Below are positions 27,601 through 37,700 of a stretch of DNA of 64,000 nucleotides, in pieces; position 1 is the first letter of the stretch, and each line of letters starts with the position of its first letter. The DNA is taken from positions 22,104,065 through 22,168,064 of the forward strand of contig NC_089319.1 of the NCBI RefSeq assembly GCF_036669915.1. Direction: 5' to 3'. The notes below the pieces were generated by a model. The model searched no databases, was not told the origin of the DNA, and saw nothing but the letters and a program-made list of their open reading frames with translations. Source of the DNA: Pocillopora verrucosa (lineage: Eukaryota; Cnidaria; Anthozoa; Scleractinia; Pocilloporidae). Both the position numbers and the translations under genes were made by a program.

Positions 27601-27971
27601 TTGCGTCAACTGCAATTAGAACCTTTTTACCTGGTAGTAAATGAAGGCTGAGATGGGACTTCTATGTTCGAATGTGTGATACTCCATTCCGACACTCTGA
27701 AAAAAAATCACGATACAACCATCTCCTTTGATTTGAATTCCACATCGTGATCAATCATACAACAAAATATAGATTATTTTGAAAGACAGAAGTCTAACCG
27801 GACTGCCTGTGGTTCGCGAATCAAAACAGGAGATGGTTCATAGTCTTGTCTATCATCAGTCTCCGAACCTGATGAGGAACCAGAGGAAGAATTCGAACTT
27901 GAGGAACTTTTAGACATATTGAAGCCTTTCATCAAACGTTTCTTCCATTTTCCTGTCATTTGAATGTTCAC
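9677..27971 (-). CDS. VWA3A: VWA3A/VWA3B-family protein with three VWA modules
   Basis: A predicted 1321-residue protein from 40 exons. Exons in transcript order: 27799-27971, 27631-27696, 27060-27228, 25408-25571, 25256-25339, 24805-24859, 24016-24117, 23804-23910, 23438-23563, 23219-23327, 22657-22722, 22364-22516, 22108-22249, 21649-21755, 21324-21401, 21016-21110, 20470-20589, 19893-19967, 19401-19495, 19262-19311, 18668-18863, 17981-18051, 17446-17496, 17007-17120, 16176-16229, 15465-15627, 14999-15097, 14648-14745, 14221-14339, 13740-13773, 13294-13402, 12825-12862, 12298-12404, 11974-12118, 11671-11727, 11377-11471, 11091-11138, 10926-11004, 10430-10527, 9677-9731. A serine-rich N terminus precedes three repeats at about residues 231-400, 590-777 and 1082-1260. 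Each has a lead like WLLSGSKRVFG, a DxSxS MIDAS (DASDS, DMSIS, DTSGS), a strand ending like YLLTDGKP and an end like TGGRYH. The linker near 800-1000 is basic and proline/serine-rich. Human members are associated with ciliated cells and testis; molecular function is unknown. Choice of VWA3A over VWA3B is uncertain. The exon 4 donor (GT|GTTAGT) is chosen from phase. Confidence 0.85.
13975..14095. repeat. GC-rich block in a VWA3 intron, probable repeat
   Basis: A CpG-dense patch with GCGGAAGGCGCGGGAG and CTCGCTCGCGCACGC inside otherwise AT-rich intron 29. It resembles the CpG-dense patch at 42585-42675. Likely a degraded dispersed element; identity unknown. Confidence 0.35.
15188..15290. repeat. 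CCAAT-palindrome dispersed repeat, copy 1
   Basis: Contains TAATCCAGGATT, then GTGATTGGTTCAGAAAACTC, then CTCTCAACCAATCAGA. The GATTGGT and ACCAATC halves make an imperfect inverted repeat. Near-identical segments recur at 19081-19172, 47105-47291 and, reversed, at 18412-18453. Confidence 0.65.
15325..15456. repeat. TTAACCC-type repeat, truncated copy
   Basis: Matches the element at 34695-34897 over GATAATGTATGGATATTAT and GTTAATCACTTCTAGGAGTTAA. The left end is missing. It sits immediately before the exon 26 donor of the VWA3 gene. Confidence 0.55.
17290..17402. repeat. TTAACCC-type repeat, partial copy
   Basis: Contains GATATTGTTTGATTTAACA and TTCTCAAAGCAAAATTTGTAAG, shared with the copy at 47876-48067 (GATATTGCTCGATTTAACAC and TTCTCAGAGCTAAAATTG). 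It is in intron 23 of the VWA3 gene, about 40 bp from exon 23. Confidence 0.5.
17568..17582. repeat. Poly-G run
   Basis: A short uninterrupted G homopolymer preceded by GGGGT in a VWA3 intron. The length may be a sequencing or assembly artefact. Confidence 0.6.
18412..18453. repeat. CCAAT-palindrome repeat fragment, reverse orientation
   Basis: CCTGATTGGTTGGAAGAGG followed by TGGCGCGAGTTTCTCTAGA is the reverse complement of the core of the copies at 15188 and 47105. Confidence 0.55.
19081..19172. repeat. CCAAT-palindrome dispersed repeat, copy 2
   Basis: TAATCCAGGATTGCGGTGC, then GTGATTGGTCCAGAAAACTC, then CCTCTCAACCAATCAAATGC, in the same order and spacing as the copy at 15188-15290. Confidence 0.65.
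25738..25933. repeat. TTAACCC-type repeat, near-complete copy
   Basis: Starts CAACCCTCTTACTTCTAAG and ends ATTAGGAGTGAAAGGGTC, giving imperfect terminal inverted repeats. It shares CAATATTAATACA, GATGAGAAT and GACAGTATGGAGAATT with the reverse complement of the copy at 53133-53315. It lies in intron 3 of the VWA3 gene. Confidence 0.65.
26504..26560 (-). CDS. Candidate alternative first exon of the VWA3 gene
   Basis: A 19-codon frame begins with ATG (MFKEKCLVYSSNESLDEDQ) and ends at a good donor (CAG|GTACAT) in phase 0, the phase needed by the next exon at 25408-25571. An in-frame TGA sits nine bases upstream and no usable acceptor precedes it, so it cannot be an internal exon in this frame. 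If used, it would replace the serine-rich N terminus encoded at 27060-27971. This is inference from phase and splice sites only. Confidence 0.4.
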
Positions 27972-28719
27972 TGCACCCCATTAGATTTGTTTTTTGAATT
28001 CCTAAACAACCCAGAACGCCATTTTGTGAACTTCCAGAACACCGCGCGTTGCCTTGGTGCCGAGTTGTCATGGGAAGTACTGCTGACCATGTCCTTTTTG
28101 GGGCGCCGATAATCTGGACGCAAAAAAAATTCTCTTCGTAAATAACCCTAAAATTTGAGAACTTGAGCCATTGAAATGTTTAATTAACGGTTTGTTTTAG
28201 ATTATCTACACGTGTAAGATGGAGGAGTGAACTCTTTATAAAAAGTGTATTAACATTAAAGGTCTGTAAAGATATTATCTCATGTTATCCCTATTATTCC
28301 AATTTGCTTAACAATTCAAATGTGTTATCCTCAAGTTATTTGTATTTATGGTTACTTAACTTTCTAGACTCCTTCTAACGTTTTCTAGCCATGTTTATAA
28401 TTAATTTGGTTGACTTTCTAAGTGTTTGTGTTATGTTTTAAGACTTTCGTTGATATCTCTTTTGTTGTTGAGGTAAGAGATCGTTGTGTACAACCAATGG
28501 TGTGAAAATTTCATTAATATTGCATTGTTCTAGAGCCAATGATCGAAGCGTTTGTTAAAACAGCAATCTAAAATATCTCTTACTTGTCAATCAACTTGTG
28601 CGGCGGAGTGTGTACACAACTTCCGATTCCTGAAACATGTCGAATAACGCGCCCTTTACGAAGTCCAAAACAGAGAAGTTCCGTAAATCTCGCTCCGTAT
28701 GCATGGCTTTTTTCTGTAG
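27972..28719. promoter_or_regulatory. Shared divergent promoter region of the VWA3 gene and RADIL
   Basis: The two start codons face away from each other across 748 bp with no coding sequence between. The part next to the VWA3 start has an RFX X-box-like site at 28048-28061. No clear TATA box is assigned. Confidence 0.5.
28048..28061. promoter_or_regulatory. RFX X-box-like motif
   Basis: GTTGCCTTGGTGCC fits the X-box pattern RYYNYY-N2-RRNRAC at all but one defined position. It lies 77-90 bp upstream of the VWA3 start codon, the usual distance for RFX sites in cilia genes. That agrees with the ciliary association of the VWA3 family. Binding is inference. Confidence 0.45.
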
Positions 28720-31700
28720 ATGATGGATGATATAATACAAGGTCAGGAGCCTCAAGGTTTATTCTCCAAGCGTTCGTCTTCAAATATTCTCTCAGATCCA
28801 AGGATTTTGGCACATTTACGGATCGTGGCAGAAGAGGCTCAAAGCTCTGAGCAGAATCACGAACATGATGAAGAATCAGAGCTGCAGAACACGAAACGGG
28901 AGCTTGGGTTAAAGATAGCGGCTTACAACAAAGGAAACCAACATGGGGCATTCCGACTGATATTGAAAGAGGTACGAGTGATGTTTATCACGAACGAATA
29001 TATTGGCAAAGGAATGTTGGCCTTAACCATCACTGAGGGATAATTATAAACGCTTATCTCGCTTTTCTTGTGTCTGGCACAGAAATAGACAACTTAAATC
29101 TGGCGGCGAAAATCGAGTTACAGTAACGATTAGATAACTTTTGAAATTAATCGTTTCAGTCGTTGACATTTTCTCATCAAACTGTCACTTACATTCCCTA
29201 CATGTGGCAACCAGACATGCAGGACTAAAGCTAGCCAGCACTAGCGAACGAAGGTAGAATCGTATTGCGATAAATCGTATTGGCTGATTGTTGGTTCGAT
29301 TGATGTGTGACTCGTGCAGCAGAATACTGAATCACCTGTGATGCACTATTTCAATTTCAGGATTTAGGTTTCGAGGGAGCTTTACGTTTCTACTTTGAGG
29401 ACGGGAAAGAGGAACTAACAAAGGCTCTACGCCTCACCAACAAAACTCTGGTTTCGGAGCTGCTACCAACGCTGATCGAAAAGTTCAAGCCCGATTTGGC
29501 CAACTCGGTAGTCGAGAAGAAGGCCAAACTTTATGAAGTTTACGAAGAAGGTAAAACAGTCTAGATAATTAACAATCGGAGCTAGACCATAGCGAACAAA
29601 CAATAATGGCACTCAGGCGAAGCGCTGTGCGATTTCAAGTATCCTTAAATAACTATCAGCGCGATTTGAACATTTAATCGAATAACGTTATTTGTAACAA
29701 CAGGATCGAAAGCGAAATTCTCAGTTTATGATATTATAGTTTATACTTCGTAAGGTGCAAAGAATTTCATTGCAATTAAATTAACCTGATTTAATGCGCA
29801 CTTTTTGACTTCCAATATACAAGTAATTGTTTTTTTGTAAAGTTTGCAGTGTTTACATTGCGGACCATTCCTAACATAGCAACGTTGACAGTCTTTATTA
29901 AAACTCCTATGAATCGAACACGGAAAAGGAAATTTACAATTGCTTTCTCAAAATCTTGGCATACAAATCACAAAATCTAACTTAAGTATGGAATAGTATG
30001 CCAAAGTGCGAACAATATGCGCAGTATGACTATCGTTAATATAATTAAACCTCGATGAGCTGAGTAATTAAACGTTACAATTACTAAATAGCGACGTTTT
30101 CGAGCTTTTAATTAACTTCGTTTTGGTACAATTTGCATGGTGAATGTGAATTCCTTCTTTTGGCATTTTTATAACCACAAGCCTATTAAATTCCATCATA
30201 GATATTGCACTAAATGTACCCCTTTGTAAGAATGTTTTAGCTCGACTTACCTTATCACTTCAGAAAGAGCGAATATTTCGCACGAGTATCACTAACAGGT
30301 CACATTTTTACAATTCGTTGATAAGTTAAAATTTTCAAAATTTTGTGAATATTTCATAAATGATTCAGCCAGTTTAAATAGTCTTCGTAATCTCCGAGAA
30401 AACTTTCAGTTTAGAAGGTAAGCGTTGTGTGTTCTTTTCCCTATACTGCTATTTATAAACAAAGAAAGAAAAAGATTGTTTTTGTTTAACTGCGATTATA
30501 ATAGCTTTTCAAGTGGTACCTAAAGCGTAGAGCTTCTACACCACGAAATGCAGTTCTTCATAGGTGACTTATTAGATCCTAACATTGAGCTGTTTACACT
30601 AAAAACAATAAGATAAACTGTTAGCTCACTGTGATATTACTGTCAGTATTTTGCTGACAAAGCCAAACTATACAGTCAAGCTTCTCAAGTGGGCAAAACA
30701 TATAAATTACTTTTTATTTATTATCAAACATTCTATAATATCAACACACTGGGGCAGTTTTGTATAATGATATTCTTGTAAAGGATGCATATATTTTTTC
30801 TATAGTCAGAATAAGCCCATTCTCTAAAATTTCTCGATTTATACCAACTTTGAAAGATCCATCATTTGTTTAGTGATAGTACAAAATTTGATAATAATTT
30901 CATATTTGCTGAGAAATTACAATTGGGCTTCCAATTCTTGTTCCAGGCACATGTGACGTAATAAAAGGGTAAGGATGCTAAAAATACACAGAACACTCAC
31001 AGTAATTTTTTTTTAAAGCAATGGCAAGATATTGTGTTCCAATTTAAATTTAGTAGCCAAGTAATTTCCCATGATTTGAAATTACATAACAAAAACTCCA
31101 AACATCTGTGTGGCTTGGAATGTCACATGATCTAAACATCTGTTGTTATGAACAATTTCAATTAACTATACTAACTCTCAACAGATCAGTAGGCATCTTA
31201 CCTAAAAGGAGCAGCTATTAGGAATGATTCTTTGAAGTTTCTGTTGCACTTTTGCCCTACTGTTGCACTTTTTCATGATGTTTCTTTGATTTCCTTCTTT
31301 TTATTCCAACAACATCCACCTTGATATCTCTGCTCGTTTTTGCTGTGAGAATGATCTTATTTCCAATTATTATGATAAATTAAAAATATATTTGAAAACA
31401 AGAACAGTCAATCAGAGGGTATTAGGTCTAGGTTATCTTTTTTTTATTGAGACAAAGGCTAAAGAAATTATTTAATCGACTGCTACAATCATAATCACAA
31501 GCCTAGAGAAAACTGCAACATTTTAGTGAAAACAAGGTAAAGTACAGAGAAGATTATTTTGAAAAATGATACTTCCTATGTTTAATCATTGACCCCACCA
31601 CCCAGAAGGGGTACTAAAGTTCACTTTGAAAAAAAGGAGCTTCATGTTTCCCAGGTACCCTAAAACATACTCAATCACAAAGAAGAACTGTTAATACGAT

Positions 31701-34700
31701 TAGCCTTCAGTTGAAGGTTTTAAATGGAATTTTTTATAGATAGATCAAAAGATTAAAAGAACTACTCTAAGGAGCATATAATACTGTATCATGTGAGAGA
31801 GTAAGTTGATGATCTCATGCTTAAAGCATGGTATTGACAGACCTTGATTGCCTTAAATCTGTTAGTTGGCTAAAGGTCAATTTTGTGTAGTGAAAGAAAT
31901 GTGTTAAGACCATTTTCTTCTGTTGTAGATGAAATCTGTCTAGATCCTTCTGATGCTCCACTTGAAATTGCGTTGAATGCCAAGAAGCATCCAAGATTTG
32001 TTTTACGTTTGGATGTCAAAACTTCCCCTGAAACAAGTGCTGCATCAAATAGTGAAGGAGCCATAAACAAGACATCTGTGCCAAATGGGACAGCTTTGAT
32101 TGATCATCCTACAAATCGTAGTCCAAGTCCATCACTTGCCAGCACCAGAACTGCTGGCAGTGATAACAGTTCTTCTGGAAGCTTTACTGGACAATCACAG
32201 TTAAGAAATGACAGCCCTTTACCAAGTAGAAAGCCATTTATAAAGCCAAAAAGTCCATCACCGACCCACAACACACTAAATGACAAAATGCCCTCATCAG
32301 CAAGAGGAGATAAGATGAGAAACTTTTTCAGTTCCCCAAGGAGTGCTCTTGGCATGTTTTTCGATGGAGCTGGGAATCAGCCAGATCAGAGTTCTCATGC
32401 CGCAAACAAAACTGCACGTTCAAAGCATAAAAGAAAGGGATCTCTTGGCCGTCTTAAAAAGAAGAAGGCAGATCAAAATACTACAACTGAACTTTCAACT
32501 GAGCAGATGGCTCCAGGTATTCTCAAGGTCTTTGGAGATCATGTTTCACCTGGCTCAAACTATAAAAGTGTGCGAGCTACTGAGATGACCACTGCAGAAG
32601 AAATTGTTCAACAGGCTCTAGAGAGATACTCACTTTCTACAGAGAAGGCTTCTGATTATCTGCTTTGTGATGTAATTGGATACTTTACCAAGAGAAAAGG
32701 CAATGTTAAAAATGCAGAGGAAGATGCTGATAAGTGGGAAACAGAATATGCCAGGGTTATTAGTGACCAAGAAAAACCTCTTGTGCTTCAACAATTGTGG
32801 AAGCCAATTGGAGGATTTTCTCGCAGATTTGAACTGCGAAAGCGGAGTGAAACTCAGGACTCCTCGTTTTTCAAACCAAGAGGTAGCATTGCAATTATGA
32901 AAGCTGCATCCATGCGTGAAGCCCATGTACCTACTAGTGTAAGGGAAATCCGTCGTGATACAGGACAAAGTGACGCATCACACATTTCATCAAGCGAAGA
33001 CCAGCTTTCAAGTGTCGGTATTGAAGAGGGGGGTAGTTCTGGGCGAGCATCTTTAATTGCATCACCATTTATTGCGCCCATGGACACACCACACCTTCTC
33101 CTTCTCAAAGGTTGTAGTAGCCCTGATGACTACTTATACCACAGGTTAGATGAACAGTTATCCGTGGTTGGTTGCCCTGTGCATCAGCCCGATAATCAAT
33201 GTGCTGATATAATTCTATTTGCACCAGATATTTTACCACAACATTGCACTTTGATTAAAAGAGTGGAATCATCAAGTCCAGATTTTGAACAAGAATACAA
33301 TGATTTGAATTTTGCAGTTTATTTAGAGCCTTCCAGAGGTGCTGACATGTGCGTAAATGGTGCAGCTGTTTTATCTCCCACAAAGCTGATCCCAGGAGAC
33401 CTTGTTTCATTTGGAAAGCATTACTATTTCCTATTCAAAGATCCCTCTCAAGTTGCAGATAGTTCCATGAAATTATCCTGGGTCAATTATTTGAAACAAT
33501 TTCACAAGATGAAAATGGCTGAGGATGCAGAACATGCATCCGGTGTGCAAAATATTCATGACGGTGATACTAGTAATATTTCAAATGCCAAAGATGGTAT
33601 TGATGTTCCTGATGAGGCACAGAATGGTTTACGATTGTCTTACTCTGTTCAAGATGAGGATTACCTGCTTGATATGATAATGAACATTGTAGATTTATCA
33701 GGAGATGGTTACAAATTATCCCCATCATATCTGTTAATCCTGTGCATTGAACACTCTGCAAAATATCACACAGAGCTACAAACAAGACAGCTTCTCGTCA
33801 AGATATCAAATGGAATCCAGACAGTTGCATCAGTGAGTTCAACCTTTTTTTTTTTTCTGATACATGATCTCTTATATTGATTACAAGATTTGTCCTGAAA
33901 TAATTACTATATCATGACCAATTCCTGTAACAGTTTTTTTATCATCATCCCATACCTGCTTGACATTTTGACATTGCTCTTTTCAGCTATATGCAAACAC
34001 TAAGGTTCGGAGCCAAAACCAATATTTTGTTTCAAGCCACTAAAAACAGATTGAAACAACCCAAATGCGATTAATCAAATCCATAAAGTAGAACACAGGA
34101 ACATGATTGGGCTTTTTGACTCTCTTAATTAGAGGTCATTAAAACAACTGCCAGCAACACGAAACACAGTTTCACTCATACTTTCATTTAAACTGGAAAC
34201 AAACAAAAACAGAAAAATTAGAACCACAACATCATTATACATTATTACTATTATTATTATGATTATTACCTATTATTACCATTGATATTAATATGATATT
34301 ATTAATATATTATTATTACTTATTATTACTATTGGTATTGATATGATATTATTAATATTATCATTATCGTAATTGTTGTTTTTATAATTAGAAATAGTTT
34401 CAAGGAAAGTTGTCAATAATGTAGATTTAGGGACTATTTATTTGTCATTGTTTTTCATGGATCCATCTTTCCCTCTTCTTATTCAGGAAAAAACAGCAGA
34501 AATGTCAAAGACAATTGACAGGTATGAAGTAAGAAAATGTAGTTAGAAAAGGCAAAAAAGTACTAAAAGGAAAAGAATATGGCTAAATAGAATGAGGCTA
34601 GACAAAGATGGAGAAGAAGCAGCAAACAATATGAATTAAAAAAAAAAGTCTTTTTGTCTTGAGATTTATAATCCAAATTGTTTGTTTAACGTTATTAACC

Positions 34701-37700
34701 CCTGAGATCTGATTGTTAATTCTGCCCTCTAGCTGCTACACATTTTCTTTTAAATTGGGTCTGAGAATTTTGTTTTAGATAAAGATAACATCTCTTACCT
34801 GATAAGTTTGAGTGTTCTCATTTCCTGTTTGCTGGATAATGTTTGAATATTATATTGAGAAATTAATTGTTAATCATTTTTGGGAGTTAAGGGTTAAAGC
34901 AGTCAATTGCTCCCAAGATCTAAGTATTAATTAACTGCTATGTGTGTGATACATTTCTTCGAGTTTTAGCTCTGGGAGTTGACTGTCAAGCAATCAATAT
35001 CTCCAATTGATATTTCTCTTTCTTTTCAACACCTCTCGGCTCGAAAAAAATTTATTTATGCTTTGAAGAGGGTAGGGGAGGGGGGCATGAAGGTATCCTA
35101 CTCACATGTAACATGCTTGTTAGGTAACGCTGCATTTCAAATCTATTTGACTTAGATCTTGGTTTGGTTTTGTTTTGTTTTTGATTTGTTTTGTCTTTTC
35201 CAGAACATCAGTTCCAGAAAAAGCTTTAGAAGAGCTTCTTCCTCAGCTACGACCAGTGGTGTTTTGGATGGCCAATTGTCTGCAAATGTTGCCTTACCTC
35301 CAGTGCAACATGTCTCGTTACATCAAAGACCCATCTCAAATGGCTGAGAATGGTGATGACAGTTTGCTCAATGCAGATGAAGAACTGCTTATGTTTCTTG
35401 AAGAAGTTATCATTTACACTTTTCAACAGACCGTCTATCATCTTACGAAGGCATGTTTAGCAGTGTTTCTTACGTCTCTTCAGTTTAGATCACAGATGAT
35501 ATCAAAATGTGGTAGGAGCAAAGATACAGTGCACTAGGCAGTCAAGTGTGTCACTGATGTTGCTCTGACGTTTTTCCCAACAGCCCTAAAAATCCGTAAA
35601 ATCCGTAAAACCCTTAAAATGACGAAGGAACAGTGCAAGTCCAGCTCGACTCAAAAATCCCAAAGCCACTTTTATTATTTTCGCACGCGCGACCAAACAT
35701 ATTACGTCATAAAGTTTAAATCATTTGAATTAACCAATGAGGGCGCGCCTGAAAAAAATGTCCGTAATTGCGCGCGCTAGGGTGTTAGTTTTTTTAATCA
35801 ATTGTAGAAATGTAGAAAAGGTTACAACAGATGTTCTCACCACATTTGGATGTCTTCTGTTATCTACTTCTGGGAATCTATATGTTTTAAACGATAACAT
35901 AGCAGTAGTACGTCCTCTGATTGGTCATAAGTAAATCCAATCAAAATGCTTGTATAATTCAGCTTACCATATGATTGTTCCTACATGAGGCTTTTGAAGA
36001 GAATTTGGATTAGGGAAGGAGTTGTCATCATATCTCATGCATTATTCAATTGTTGCCTTTTTTTATGTCACAAGCCCATTAAACCATTGGACTCCTGTTT
36101 ATGCTTTGTTTTGGACAACTCCCTTGTATTTTCTATCAGGTCTTGTATATCGCTCTTCCAGCGATCTTGGACACAAATCCATTCCAAGACACAGACGAAA
36201 ACAGTGACAAGAGACCACAGGAAGTGGAAACCGTAATCAGCATCTTTCAGATCACTTACGATGTTGTCAAAGCTTATTCCGTTCACGAAGACATACTTCA
36301 TCAACTCTTTGCGTATTTGTTTTTCTTCACAAACGCGTCCTTGTTCAATACTTTGATGGAGCGGGGAGCTGGGGGCAAGTTCTACCGCTGGGCTAAAGGA
36401 GCGCAGATACGGGGCAATCTGGATATGTTGGAGAGCTGGGCTGCCCAGGTGCAACTTCACGACGAGGCTAATGAGTATTTGATCAGACTGTCCACCGCGG
36501 CTGATTTATTGGCCACACCCAAAGTACAGCTCCTACAGGTTAGTTCCTTTCTCTTTAACATTTGAATCACGCTTTGCTGTCGCACATTTAAATGATGATA
36601 GCTGTCTACAGTTTCCCATTGAAGTAAAGCAGACTCGCACTGTTACTATTGCAAAGTATAAATTCTTAGTCGTACTCCACCTATAAGGTCAACATATCTA
36701 TTACGTGTGATGTTTTGTTGCTCACGAGTAAGTCATTTCATGTGTAGGCTGACTGGGTGACAATCAGAAGAGATTTCCCAGCACTCAACCCGGCCCAAGT
36801 GCAGCAAATTTTGAGTGAATACCAACTCGGCCCAGGCAGGTCTCGGCCAAGAGGCTGGTTCCCCCCTCCGGAGGAAGTAGAGCCTGCACTCCGCACGGGT
36901 AAGTAGTGACTCTTAGAGGTGACTAATGTGCAAGTCTCCATACAGTTATGAAGAATGACCTATCAAACTTGTGATGAGAACTGACTCACTTGTTGGAAGC
37001 TGGATCTTTTACTTAATATTTTCGGAACTAAATTACAGTGGTAAAGAGCTTAGCTGCAGCCGAATACAACTAACTATGAGCATACATGAATCCCTTTTAC
37101 AACTTAGTCCAGTCGTGAATTTGGTGCAAGGAAAAGGGAATTCCGCACCGATGATTTGAATGATTTGAAGTAATGCAAGGTATACGAGTCTGTCCTTTAC
37201 TTTGTTATATTTTTGTTTTTCGTAGCGGACATGTTATTGAACTTCTCAGAACATCCACCGTTGAAACTCCCGACTGAAGGATTTGTACTGGACTTTGAGA
37301 ATGGACCTACGGATCAGTCCTTCTACCACTATTTAGATACGATTAAACAAGCAATGAATCCAGGTAATTATTGTTAGTTAGAAATTTTTTAAGGTTACCG
37401 ACTTGTCAGAGGTTGAGCTATGAAGAGAAGACAAAAACAGCGGAATTCTTTGTGACTTGTGTACGTTTTTTCTTTGTAAGGTCTCGGAAAAAATGGATCA
37501 GGTACGGCAAGAGTGAACGGAATCAACAGGTTGGTTGAGTGATTCACTAGTAATTTCTTCTCATAATTTCAATACAATATCCTGCAGATTGTTTTTCGGC
37601 CTATTCACAGAGTAAACTCAAGGTTAACTTTTGAATTCTTACCTCAGAGTTCAACAACCAGAACCGGAAGTGCTTCATTCAGATGTGATTCGTACTTCGT

